This document shows, one piece after another, positions 37,701 through 46,455 of a stretch of DNA of 64,000 nucleotides; position 1 is the first letter of the stretch, and each line of letters starts with the position of its first letter. The notes under the pieces were generated by a model. That model had not been told where the DNA came from, searched no databases, and saw only the letters and a list, made by a program, of their open reading frames with translations. The stretch covers positions 62,001-126,000 of the forward strand of contig JBCCGT010000010.1 of assembly GCA_039029135.1 (NCBI GenBank), written 5' to 3'. Both the position numbers and the translations under genes were made by a program. Source of the stretch: JALZVT01 sp039029135. GTDB lineage: Bacteria > Pseudomonadota > Gammaproteobacteria > Pseudomonadales > Azotimanducaceae.

Positions 37701-37999
37701 ACCTGATGTTGGTGGTGGAGACGGAAGAGGGCGTGTCGGCGGAGGGTCTGACGGTTCATCTGGCGCGTGACGGTGGTGCGCCCATCGTCGCCGTAACCGA
37801 CGCTAACGGCGTCATCGCTACCGGTCCTGGCTCTCTGCCGCTCAACGCGCTTCGCACGAATCTAGTTCTGGGCACCTGGCACATCGCGATACCCGAGGCC
37901 GAGAACGCGACTGCAGTCGCTGCGGGTTTCAGCCACGATAAGGTTTCCAACTTATTTATCGCGGTGGACTACGCCTTCGTGCCGCGCACGTCGCTGTAA
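34769..37999 (+). CDS. Short TcA-like toxin-complex subunit with N-terminal TPR repeats
   Basis: A 1076-residue protein. The N-terminal 450 residues are TPR-like (GNRAFHHRKYQRALEHYLQ, LAIADTYHELGDHERAVAFY, GNLRYRERDLDGAREKFEEV). Residues about 500-720 form a long charged coiled coil (DVARRSRDLAQTRRDNAQAR). The C-terminal part matches the TcB-binding end of TcA: MERAFEVEYDLDLNRI, LNGLLAADFLLADID, LPAKVSLSLSSRYP, VELVVEGLIGGDGIHG, SGWILDLPPES, DDITDVHLVIYYDAYY, ASFGLRYQYPDEF. Typical TcA proteins are over 2000 residues with receptor-binding shell domains; these are absent. AAGGAG lies nine bases before the ATG. The Rhs partner follows after 15 bases. Calling it a delivery needle is inference; no signal peptide. 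Confidence 0.83.
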   Translation: MAQKYLSEFFSYRNYNLATNGGGLEIDGADTSLERRLQRLVLRGNRAFHHRKYQRALEHYLQAWSLLPRTLVPSFPSVTAALKPTELLSLDLSESLTAAAAEIIRLRDADKPQVPIVAPIEPPAALIQLMGDLGVAFDPLTNQAAVLNASIERGELEVARIRVKDLIAANPRDERLVANLMVVDGVLAHHNGEFDRAKAVLNESAVKFDRLGDVSSGELVRENRMRLERSIDRSRPLPGNTGEFVVPNTDVVISLPGAAAPSPAKSASVMVNGALLDIDVSNADAIENVLANRPNAQSLLELHTGYEVLTQFVSYLAHVGAFIIPLAIADTYHELGDHERAVAFYRKVRDYRYLNRTIERTAVWRKMARTYVAWGNLRYRERDLDGAREKFEEVLRISGDTYVLDGDLYKGAFADLQAETLQFLHSDNRRGFDGMDYGRRIVLLEAESSLRAILGGINYLGYSEDLIPIHTWRYLQNVARYLTNQARQAERAYISFKDQAERDEFTRLTLKQSVDSQRAALDVEDRRVAASSAQRDVARRSRDLAQTRRDNAQARRDEYAAISATLAKLEEINGWATGPMDKAEINENYGDVLGISPGTYDTYQITRIVARRRAELNRAQELANLDRFIDEQDHAVAVADGQVDVADRMFEVALASRELAELRADQAEAQLEFFDAQELGPELWGNLADAQRDLSQRYLDWAIGGAFLMERAFEVEYDLDLNRIRFDYSRSELNGLLAADFLLADIDEFAFDRIFQTEKQLPAKVSLSLSSRYPLQFQRDFKTTGRMDFQTFLSDFDRWVPGEHLRKIKRVELVVEGLIGGDGIHGTLTATGTSRYRDRAGIEQLRIQNPETMVLSRYDLRHDGFVFGTDEGLLHVFENMSVASGWILDLPPESNDLNYDDITDVHLVIYYDAYYSEAVATAVRNEMALTPANHAAASFGLRYQYPDEFFGFADGGSLSVDISRHFLPYNEEQQTIEDLMLVVETEEGVSAEGLTVHLARDGGAPIVAVTDANGVIATGPGSLPLNALRTNLVLGTWHIAIPEAENATAVAAGFSHDKVSNLFIAVDYAFVPRTSL

Positions 38000-38014
38000 A
38001 GGGAGGCGTAGGTC

Positions 38015-41000
38015 ATGCGTGCACAAACCGGCGCGTCCGCCGAGGTGCGATCGTCGCCTGGTGGCGGCGGCTCCACGCGTCCCATCGGTGAGACGTTTGA
38101 GCCCGATCTCTTCACTGGAACCGGAAACTACTCGGTGCCGCTGTGGTTTCCGAATGGCCCCGGAAAGATGCGCCCGGAGCTTGCGTTGGGGTATTCGACG
38201 GGTCGTGGCAGCGACGCGTTTGGCATGGGCTGGTCTTTGCCCATCATGCACATCAAGCGTCGGTCCGATCGCGGCCTGCCGACATTCGACGACGCGAGCG
38301 ACACGTTCCTTATCGATGGGTCGGAACTTGTCGAGGTTGAACCCGGGCGCTTTCGGCTGCGTCGCGAGGGAGCCTTTTTTGATGTCCAGCGCTTGGCTGA
38401 CGGTTGGCGGGTGCGTGATCGAATCGGGAGGATCTACACACTGGGCGCCACGCCCGAGACGCGCGTCAGCGATCCTGCTGACGCAGCCCGGATCGCAGAG
38501 TGGTTTGTTGAGCGCGTAGAAGATCCACATGGGGTTGCCATCGACTACGCGTATCGCCGCGATGGTGAACATCTCTATCTCGAAGCGCTGGGATATGGCC
38601 CCTATCGAGTCGTTTTCGAGTACGAGGGGCGGGCCGATGCGTTGACTGATCGCAGATATGGTTTTGCGATCAGAACCGCCCTGCGCTGTCGTCAGGTCTG
38701 CTATTTTGTGGATGCCGAGCCGCAGTCGTTTCGACGCTATCGATTCGACTACGAAGAGTGTCCCTTCACCGGTACCTCGCTGTTGACCGCCGTACACAGC
38801 AGCGGCACGTTTGCCGAGGGAGAGACCAGTGAGCCGACGCTGCGCCTAAACTACAGCGCCTTCTCGCCGAGTCGAAAACTGGTACCGATGACTTCCTCGG
38901 TCGGCGCACCGCCGCCGAGATCCCTGCGGGATGACAGCATTGAGCTCGTCGACCTCGACGGAGACGGACGCCCGGGTGTGCTCGAACTCCGTGCCAGCGC
39001 CCGCCGCTATTGGCCGAATCTCGGCGACGGCCGCTGGGGAGCGCCGCGATCTCTGCGAAATCTGCCGGCACCCGCAACGCTAGACAACCGGGCGGTCGCG
39101 CTCGCGGATATGGATGGAGACGCAGCGGCGGATCTGCTGGTTCTGGATCGACAGCCGCTTGGCTACTACCGCGGCGGCGGTGGTGGGTTCACCGAGCATG
39201 TCCCGTTCTCGCGCGCGCCAGCTTTCGATCCTCGCGAGGGCGGGCTGCGTCTCGTGGATCTGGATGGCGATGGCATCGTCGACCTATTGCGCTCGCGAGG
39301 ACGCACGCTCTACGCGTTTCCGAATCGGGGCCGCGATGGGTGGGGGCAACCGGTGCGGCTACCGGAGCTGCGGGCGGGCGCCGCTTCTCGGCGCGTCGAT
39401 CTGGATGACCCCAGAGTTCGGCTGGCTGATCTCTCCGGGGATGGGCTGTTCGATCTGATTCGTGTGCATGCTGGGATCATCGAAATCTGGCGACACCTGG
39501 GTAACGGTCGCTTCGAAGATGCCGAGAACCTGCCGTTCGATGGCGAGCCGATCGAGCGTTTCGATCCAAATCGGATGTTCGTAGTCGACGTGTCCGGCAA
39601 CGGTCTCGCAGATCTGGTGTATGTCGATCTGCATCGCGTCATATTGTGGTGCAACCGAGCGGGTACCGCGTTCTCGGAGCCGATCGAAATCAAGCACACC
39701 CCCCGTGCCGACCCGGGCAGCATTGCGGTGGCTGATATGACGGGTAGGGGCAACGCTGGCGTGCTCTGGTCGTTGCCCTGGTCACGACGAGACCCGGAGA
39801 ACTACAAATACCTGTCGCTTGCCGGCGAGCAGCGCCCCTACCTGCTCACTCAGATCGACCACGGTGTCGGCCTCGTGACCGACATCGAATATAGCTCGTC
39901 CGCCGAGCAAACTCTCCTCGCCGCACAAGACGGTAGCGCTTGGCAGTCGAGCCTGCCCTTTCCGATGCCGGTCGTAGGGTCGTTGGCGGACCATGATCTT
40001 GTGCGGGGCACCACACAGCGTCGACGATTTCGGTACTTCGATGGCTTTTTCGATGCGCAGGCCCGGGAGTTTGCCGGCTTTCGACGCGTTGAGGCGACAG
40101 ATATTGGGGATGACGCGGCCGGCTCAATGCTCACGGTCTCGACGTTCTATCAGGGACAGCGCGAAGAACGGCAGGAACTTGGCGGCGACGAGCGCCGAGC
40201 ACTAAGAGGTCGGCTGCGCACGCTCGAGGTCTTTGAAGATCCAGAAACTGAACCCGTGCGCGTTGAGCACAATCGCTATCGAGTCGCTCAGCTGGGCGTC
40301 GCCCCCGACGGTGTCGCGGTTTACTTCGCCAGCCTCGAAAGCAACGAGCTGATCGTTGGGACTGCCGCCGAGGCGCTTCGCACGTTGACGAGACTCGTTT
40401 ACGACGATCTGGGGAACGTGATCAGCAAGCGCGAGGAGTACGACACGCCGGCGGGTACTTCGGTGTTGACCGCCTCTATGCGCTATACCGCCGATCGCGC
40501 GCGATGGATTCTCGCGCTTCCCGTCGAGCGCTACGAACAGTCGAGCGAAGGCAGCCTGCTTAGCTGGGAGCGCTTCTACTATGACGGGCCCGACTTCGAT
40601 GGCCTGCCGTTGGGCCAGGTTGCTCGGGGGTCACTGAGTCGACACGAACAGCTCACGCTCACCGATGAACTGGTGACCGACGTATACGGCGCCGAGATGC
40701 CCGACCCGATCGCACTCGGCTTGCATCGAATGGAGGATGCGCAGATCGGTCGCGGCTGGGGAATGAACGTCGTTGCCTACAGTCGTGATGCCAATGGTAA
40801 TCCACGAACCGTTCGTAACGCGCGTGGTGCCGATACGCAGCTCACCTATGACGCAGACGGGATCAACATGACCCAGGCCACGAACGCCCTGGGCCATGCG
40901 ACCCGTGTTTCAACCGACCGGCACACCGGGCAGATTGTCGAGATCGTTGATCCCAACGGCCTCACGACCGCCTATACCTACGACGGCGTGGGTCGCCTGC

Positions 41001-43843
41001 GGACTGTGGTGAAGCCGGGCGACACCCTGCTCGCTCCGACGGTCCGGATCGAGCGTCACGAAGAAGCGCTACCGTTTGGCGTCCGTCTCGAAACGCGACA
41101 AGCGTCGGGTGGCCCAGACGTAATCACCATGGTCGAGTACCTCGACGGGCATCGGGAACGCATCCAGGCTCGCATCGCTGCGGAAGACGGTGCGACGCTC
41201 GTCGATGGGTGGCGCCGCTACGACAGTCGCGGTTTTGAGGCCGAGCGAACTTCACCCTTCTTTTCTGCGGGGCTCGAGTACACACCGAACGAGGGCCACG
41301 ATGGTCCGCGACGCTATGTCCTTGACACCGATGCGCTCGGTCGCCCCGTGGCGGCGACCACGCCCGACGGTGCGGTAGGGCGGACGGCCTATGCCCCGGG
41401 TCGGGTGACGCGCACGGATGCTGCGGGTCAGGAACGAATAGAAGTATTTGACGCCAAGGGCAATCTCTGGGAAATCGTTGAGCTGTCGAACTCGCCCCAG
41501 CCGCTGACGACTCGCTACGAACGCGATGTGCAAGGCCGGCTACAACGCATCGTCGACGCGAAGGGTCAGGTGATTGCTCGTTACACCTACGACGCGCTCG
41601 GGCGGCGCATCGAAGCCCAGCACGCAGACGCCGGCAGGCGACGGGTTGTGCACGAACCGCTCGGCAACCCCATCCTGTCGTTGGATGCCCTGGGACAACG
41701 GGCCGAGGTGACGCTGGATGTACTCGGTCGCAAGACCGCGGTGCGCGTCGACGGTACGCAGACGGAAACCTACACCTATGACACCGGTGCAGGACACAAC
41801 CTGATCGGGCGCCTGGCGGAGGTCTCCGACGAGGCGGGCAGGGTTCGCTTGTCCTATGACGATCGGGGGCTGCTGGCATCGAAATCGCGGCGCGTGACCA
41901 ATATTGCAGGCGTGCAACGCGATCTGACCATGACCTTCGCGTACGACGCCAGCGAGCGTATCCGGCAAGTGGTTTATCCGGATGGCAGCTCGGTCGATAT
42001 GGGCTACAACGAGCGTGGGCTTCTCAATACGGTCTCAGGATTGATCGATTCGATCGCATACGATGAGTTCGAGCGGTCGACCCAGGTCGCCTACAGCAAC
42101 GGGGTCGTAGAGGAGCACGGTTTCGATCAGCTGACGTTCTTCGAGGCACGCCGGACCATTACCAGCCCTGGCAGTGCGCTGCCGATTTACGACGTTGAGT
42201 ATGAGCACGATGCCGTAGGCAACGTCGAGACGATGCGAGATCGGGCAACCGCCGCCGGTCACCTACCGTTCGATCGATCGATGACTTATGACGCCCGGTA
42301 TCAGCTGTCGCGGGCGATGGGGAGCGCCGACGGCAGCGCTTTCGATGTGGGGTATCGCTTCGACGAGGTAGGCAATCCCGTTGAGTTTGGTGAGTTTGGT
42401 CAGGGCACGTTTGAGCTTACCGCCGGTACCAACCAACTGGCGCGCGTGAGGGCCGCGAACGGTGATCTCGTCGCCGAGTTTGCTCACGACGGCAACGGCA
42501 ATATGACGGCTGGACCAGGACAAACCTACGATTACGACGCGCGAGGGCGCCTTAGCGGCGTCACGCTCGACAGCGGGACTCGAGTCGAGATGATCTACGG
42601 CTTCCAGGGAGAGCGCGTCGCGAAACGCGTTATCACCGTGCAGGGCACGACGGAGACGATCTATCTCGATGATTGGTATGAGGAGCGCGACGGCGTAGCG
42701 ACACGCCACGTCGTCTATGAGGGTGCTCGGCTTGCCTCGCTGCGCCCAGCCGAAACGCGCGTCCTGCACCGCGATCATGTCGGTACGATCGTGTTGATTA
42801 CCGATCAGGCCGGGGGCGTAGTACATCAGGCGGCGGCGCTCCCGTTCGGTGGCTCGCTCGCCACTTCCGGTCCGCCCGCTGCAATTGGATTTATCGGCCT
42901 GCCGGTAGACGACGAGACCGGCCTAGTTTTCGCCGGTGCGCGGTATTACTCGCCGCGGTTGGGTCGCTTCATCACGCCCGATCTCGCGGCGGTGCTGCAA
43001 CCTGACGAGATGCTGGGCGTGCCGCTACACCTCAACCCGTATCTCTACGCCGGCAACAATCCGCTGCGCATGATCGATGACAATGGTTTTTGGTGGAAAT
43101 GGGTGGTTGGGGCGCTCGTGATCGTCGCTCTGGTTGTCGTGACGGTAGTGGTTGGCGTCGCGACCGGCGGCGCTGGCTTCGCGTTCGGCATTCTACTGGC
43201 AGCGTCGATCGGCTCTGCGCTCGGGGCCGGCGTTGGCGTGGCAGCCGCGGCCACGTCGGGCGGTGACTTGGCCGATGGCTTCCTGTTCGGCGCTTTGTTG
43301 GGCGGTGCAGGTGGTGCTGCGGGCTACGCCGCCGGCGCTGCAGTCGCCGCAGCCGGAATAAGTGGCATCTGGGGCGCCATTCTGGCCGGTGCAGCCCAAG
43401 GCGCAGTCTTGGGTGCAGCCAATGGCGCGATCGTGGGCTACGGCGGTGGAACCGGCAACTGGGAGGAAATTCTCCTGCAGGCCGCCATCGGCATGGCGAT
43501 CGGAGCGGTCGTGGGCGGTGCTCTGGGCGCAGTCGGCTATGCCGTACCGAGCACCTCTGGCGCTACGGAGGGGGCACTGGTCAATTCCAATGTGCAAGGT
43601 ACGCCGTCGGAAGGGTTTTGGCGCGGTGTTGCGCAGGTGCTCGATTTTTGGGAACCGGCCGCGCAGGCAGGTATCAATTCGATCGCCGTGCCCGCCGGCT
43701 TCATAGCGACGAGCAGCATAGCCACCGCAGGCACGATTCTGCTCGTCGACAACTGGGACGAATTCCGCCTATGGGTTCTCGACGTTACTGGCGAAGACGA
43801 AGTCATCGTCAACTCGCCCGAGATTAATCTGCCGGAGTTTTAG
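38015..43843 (+). CDS. TcB-TcC/Rhs-type toxin-complex fusion
   Basis: A 1942-residue protein. Residues 15-260 are the SpvB/TcdB N-terminal domain (GTGNYSVPLWFPNGPGKM, LGYSTGRGSDAFGMGWSLP). Residues about 300-590 hold six FG-GAP-like repeats (ELVDLDGDGRPGV, RLVDLDGDGIVDL, RLADLSGDGLFDL). Then follow the TcB middle region (FRYFDGFFDAQAREFAGFRR), Rhs/YD repeats (about 800-1600: LTYDADGINMTQATNALGH, YTYDALGRRIEAQH) and the Rhs core RYYSPRLGRFITPD at about 1641-1654 with YLYAGNNPLRMIDDNG. The last 250 residues are Gly/Ala-rich and hydrophobic, ending in an acidic tail; no known toxin domain is recognised. GGGAGG precedes the ATG. Base composition is lower in GC than the flanks. Expected to form a cocoon with TcA. 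Confidence 0.88.
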   Translation: MRAQTGASAEVRSSPGGGGSTRPIGETFEPDLFTGTGNYSVPLWFPNGPGKMRPELALGYSTGRGSDAFGMGWSLPIMHIKRRSDRGLPTFDDASDTFLIDGSELVEVEPGRFRLRREGAFFDVQRLADGWRVRDRIGRIYTLGATPETRVSDPADAARIAEWFVERVEDPHGVAIDYAYRRDGEHLYLEALGYGPYRVVFEYEGRADALTDRRYGFAIRTALRCRQVCYFVDAEPQSFRRYRFDYEECPFTGTSLLTAVHSSGTFAEGETSEPTLRLNYSAFSPSRKLVPMTSSVGAPPPRSLRDDSIELVDLDGDGRPGVLELRASARRYWPNLGDGRWGAPRSLRNLPAPATLDNRAVALADMDGDAAADLLVLDRQPLGYYRGGGGGFTEHVPFSRAPAFDPREGGLRLVDLDGDGIVDLLRSRGRTLYAFPNRGRDGWGQPVRLPELRAGAASRRVDLDDPRVRLADLSGDGLFDLIRVHAGIIEIWRHLGNGRFEDAENLPFDGEPIERFDPNRMFVVDVSGNGLADLVYVDLHRVILWCNRAGTAFSEPIEIKHTPRADPGSIAVADMTGRGNAGVLWSLPWSRRDPENYKYLSLAGEQRPYLLTQIDHGVGLVTDIEYSSSAEQTLLAAQDGSAWQSSLPFPMPVVGSLADHDLVRGTTQRRRFRYFDGFFDAQAREFAGFRRVEATDIGDDAAGSMLTVSTFYQGQREERQELGGDERRALRGRLRTLEVFEDPETEPVRVEHNRYRVAQLGVAPDGVAVYFASLESNELIVGTAAEALRTLTRLVYDDLGNVISKREEYDTPAGTSVLTASMRYTADRARWILALPVERYEQSSEGSLLSWERFYYDGPDFDGLPLGQVARGSLSRHEQLTLTDELVTDVYGAEMPDPIALGLHRMEDAQIGRGWGMNVVAYSRDANGNPRTVRNARGADTQLTYDADGINMTQATNALGHATRVSTDRHTGQIVEIVDPNGLTTAYTYDGVGRLRTVVKPGDTLLAPTVRIERHEEALPFGVRLETRQASGGPDVITMVEYLDGHRERIQARIAAEDGATLVDGWRRYDSRGFEAERTSPFFSAGLEYTPNEGHDGPRRYVLDTDALGRPVAATTPDGAVGRTAYAPGRVTRTDAAGQERIEVFDAKGNLWEIVELSNSPQPLTTRYERDVQGRLQRIVDAKGQVIARYTYDALGRRIEAQHADAGRRRVVHEPLGNPILSLDALGQRAEVTLDVLGRKTAVRVDGTQTETYTYDTGAGHNLIGRLAEVSDEAGRVRLSYDDRGLLASKSRRVTNIAGVQRDLTMTFAYDASERIRQVVYPDGSSVDMGYNERGLLNTVSGLIDSIAYDEFERSTQVAYSNGVVEEHGFDQLTFFEARRTITSPGSALPIYDVEYEHDAVGNVETMRDRATAAGHLPFDRSMTYDARYQLSRAMGSADGSAFDVGYRFDEVGNPVEFGEFGQGTFELTAGTNQLARVRAANGDLVAEFAHDGNGNMTAGPGQTYDYDARGRLSGVTLDSGTRVEMIYGFQGERVAKRVITVQGTTETIYLDDWYEERDGVATRHVVYEGARLASLRPAETRVLHRDHVGTIVLITDQAGGVVHQAAALPFGGSLATSGPPAAIGFIGLPVDDETGLVFAGARYYSPRLGRFITPDLAAVLQPDEMLGVPLHLNPYLYAGNNPLRMIDDNGFWWKWVVGALVIVALVVVTVVVGVATGGAGFAFGILLAASIGSALGAGVGVAAAATSGGDLADGFLFGALLGGAGGAAGYAAGAAVAAAGISGIWGAILAGAAQGAVLGAANGAIVGYGGGTGNWEEILLQAAIGMAIGAVVGGALGAVGYAVPSTSGATEGALVNSNVQGTPSEGFWRGVAQVLDFWEPAAQAGINSIAVPAGFIATSSIATAGTILLVDNWDEFRLWVLDVTGEDEVIVNSPEINLPEF

Positions 43844-43987
43844 GCGAATTCGTCAAGGTGGTGCTGCTGGCCCGCGCTCTGCGGACCTGAGTTAGCGCGC
43901 AGATCCCCGGGCCCACGTCGCTGGCCCGGTGCTGGCGCGGTGATGAGAACTCGAGTCTCACCCACCGCCAGCCCAACGCCGTCAGCG

Positions 43988-46351
43988 CTAGCCGGTTGCG
44001 CCAGGGAGCACGCGCTCGAACACCTCGTCGATCGTTCGCACGCCGACGACCTCAAGCTCTGCCAGTACGCCATCCTCGAGCTTCTGCAGATCAACCAGAT
44101 TGTCGTGCGGGATCAGTATCTTCTTGATCCCCAGCCGATGCGCCGCCAGCAGCTTTTCCCTGACCCCGCCGACCGGCATCACCTGTCCCCCGAGATTCAG
44201 TTCTCCGGTCAACGCGATATCCGGCTTCGGCGCCTTGCCCGACAGCGCACTGGCAATCGCCACCGCCATCGTAATGCCCGCCGAGGGCCCGTCTTTCGGC
44301 ACCGCTCCAGCCGGCACGTGCACATGGATGCCCGACTTTTCCAACCCATAGGGGCTGGACTTCGAGGTCAGCAGCGTCAGCGCGGCTCGCGCCGATTCCT
44401 GCATCACGCTGCCCAGTTGACCGGTCAGCACGACCTTATCGTCGCCTTCGATCAACGCAGCCTCGACGTACAGCACCTCGCCGCCCGTCGGTGTCCACGC
44501 GAGGCCCGTGGCCGTGCCCACCGTCGCCGGCCGTTTCTTGGTGCGACTGAATTTCGCCGGCCCCAGCAGCTCGAGCAGATCGGACGTCTTCAGCGACCGG
44601 CGCTGGTGTCCCTCGACCTGGCGCCGCGCCTGCTTGCGCGCCAGCGTGCCGAGCACGCGTTCCAGTTCGCGGACGCCGGCCTCGCGCGTGTAGTCGCGCA
44701 GCACCTGGCGTACGACGGCCTGCGACGGGTTGAACCAGGCCTTCTTCAGCCCCGAGCGTTCGCGCGCCCGCGGCGCCAGATAGCGCGCCGCTATCTGCAG
44801 CTTTTCCTGCTCGGTGTAGCCGGGCAGCTCGACCACCTCCATGCGATCCAGCAGCGGCGCGCTGATCGACTCCAGCGAATTGGCCGTTGTGATGAACATG
44901 ACCTGAGACAGGTCGTAGGGCAGATTCAGGAAGTTGTCGCGAAACGCGTCGTTCTGCGCGGGGTCGAGGATCTCCATCAGCGCAGCACTCGGGTCGCCGT
45001 GAAAGTCGCGCGACAGTTTGTCGATCTCGTCGAGCATGATGATCGGGTTGGTCACCTCGGCGCGCCGCAGGGCCTGGATGATGCGTCCGGGCATGGCGCC
45101 GATGTAGGTGCGGCGATGACCGCGCAGCTCGGCCTCGTCGTGCAGGCCGCCAAGGCTCAGGCGCTCGAACTTGCGGCCCATTGCGCGTGCGATCGACTGG
45201 CCCAGCGAGGTCTTGCCCACGCCGGGCGGGCCGACCAGGCAGAAAATGGGCGCGTTGGCGGTCGGGTTGAGCTGCATCACCGCCAGCGTTTCGATGATGC
45301 GCTCTTTGACTTCGTTGAGGCCGAAGTGATCCTCGTCGAGCACGACCTGGGCGGCCGCGAGGTCGAGCTGGTCCTCGGTCTTGGCCTGCCAGGGCAGCTC
45401 CGTGAGCAGCTCGAGATAGCTGCGGCCGACCTGATAGTCCGGCGCGTTCGGCGACATGCGACCCAGGCGCTTCAGCTCGCGGTCGGCTTCCTTGCGGACG
45501 ACCTCGGGCAGCACGAGGTCATCGAGCAGCGCGCGCAGCTCCCCCAGGTCGTCCTCTTCGCTCTCGCCGAGCGCGGACTCGATCACCGATTTCTGCTGGC
45601 GCAGCACGTGCTCGCGCTGCTGCTGTTCCAGATCCTCGCTGGCCTTCTCCGCGATCTGTCGGCGCAGCCGCGTGACGGCTAGCTCGTGTACCAGCACCTC
45701 CTGAATCTTGCGCATCAGGTCCAGCACGGTGTCCTGGATCAACACCTCCTGCTCGCGGTCCGTGGTCAGGCTCGCGAGCGACGCGATCCGGTACATCTGA
45801 GCGATCGGATTCTTGATAGAGCCGATGAGCTGGCGGAACACCTGCTCGCCGTTGTCGTTGTCGTAGAGCAGCGCAATCTCGCGAGCGAGCCGCAGGTTCT
45901 CGCGCAGCAGGGCATCGTCCTCGGGCAGCAGCGAGTCGTTGTCGGCGCTCAGCCGCGGCAGATGCTCGAAGGCCGCGCTCAGATAGCTGCTGTCTTGGCG
46001 GACGTCGTTGAGCCGCACGCGCTCGCCGCCCTGCACGACCACCTGGGCGCCGCCGTCGCGTTTCTCTACCCGCGAGACGGTCGCGATGGTGGCGATGGTG
46101 TAGAGGTCTTCGGGTTCCGGCTCGTCGGCGTCGCCGTCACGCTGGGCGACGGTGAGGATGCGCTGGTCCCGCTCCATGGCCGCGTGCACGGCGGCCAGGC
46201 TGGGCGCGCGGCCCACGGCGAGCGGCACGACGAGATGGGGAAACACCACCGTGTTTTTCAGCGGCAGGATCGGCAGCCGCAGTTCGTCAGTTTGGCTCGG
46301 CGGGGGCAATGGGTCGCGCCCCGCCGCGGTCTCGTTGGCGGTATCGGTCAT
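43988..46351 (-). CDS. lon: Lon ATP-dependent serine protease
   Basis: Degrades misfolded and regulatory proteins in the cytosol. The protein (787 residues from the ATG at 46351; a GTG at 46381 adds ten) has the LON substrate-binding domain at the start (LPILPLKNTVVFPHLVVPL), a coiled-coil region, the AAA+ module with Walker A GPPGVGKT near 373 and Walker B IIMLDEIDK, and a C-terminal protease domain with Ser689 (KDGPSAG) and Lys at about 731 (REKLLAAHRLG). These positions match E. coli Lon (Ser679, Lys722; 784 residues). It lies 104 bases after an acyl-CoA dehydrogenase gene on the same strand and is convergent with the Rhs gene. Confidence 0.97.
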   Translation of the reverse strand: MTDTANETAAGRDPLPPPSQTDELRLPILPLKNTVVFPHLVVPLAVGRAPSLAAVHAAMERDQRILTVAQRDGDADEPEPEDLYTIATIATVSRVEKRDGGAQVVVQGGERVRLNDVRQDSSYLSAAFEHLPRLSADNDSLLPEDDALLRENLRLAREIALLYDNDNGEQVFRQLIGSIKNPIAQMYRIASLASLTTDREQEVLIQDTVLDLMRKIQEVLVHELAVTRLRRQIAEKASEDLEQQQREHVLRQQKSVIESALGESEEDDLGELRALLDDLVLPEVVRKEADRELKRLGRMSPNAPDYQVGRSYLELLTELPWQAKTEDQLDLAAAQVVLDEDHFGLNEVKERIIETLAVMQLNPTANAPIFCLVGPPGVGKTSLGQSIARAMGRKFERLSLGGLHDEAELRGHRRTYIGAMPGRIIQALRRAEVTNPIIMLDEIDKLSRDFHGDPSAALMEILDPAQNDAFRDNFLNLPYDLSQVMFITTANSLESISAPLLDRMEVVELPGYTEQEKLQIAARYLAPRARERSGLKKAWFNPSQAVVRQVLRDYTREAGVRELERVLGTLARKQARRQVEGHQRRSLKTSDLLELLGPAKFSRTKKRPATVGTATGLAWTPTGGEVLYVEAALIEGDDKVVLTGQLGSVMQESARAALTLLTSKSSPYGLEKSGIHVHVPAGAVPKDGPSAGITMAVAIASALSGKAPKPDIALTGELNLGGQVMPVGGVREKLLAAHRLGIKKILIPHDNLVDLQKLEDGVLAELEVVGVRTIDEVFERVLPGATG

Positions 46352-46455
46352 TCTTGCTCGAAGTCTTTGTTCGGATTCCACCCGGCACGATCCATCGACC
46401 GCACCCGGCGCCGGTATTGTCGCCGATGCGGGGCCGCTGTGCTCGCCCGCCGGTG

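Noticed and set aside
38015..43843. Contact-dependent Rhs toxin with immunity gene
   Set aside because: There is no immunity-like gene after the stop; the next gene is lon on the opposite strand, and the N-terminal region is SpvB/TcB-like, fitting a Tc complex better.
43940..45682. 580-codon open frame on the plus strand over lon
   Set aside because: Antisense of lon with no protein-like pattern; lon has all catalytic motifs.
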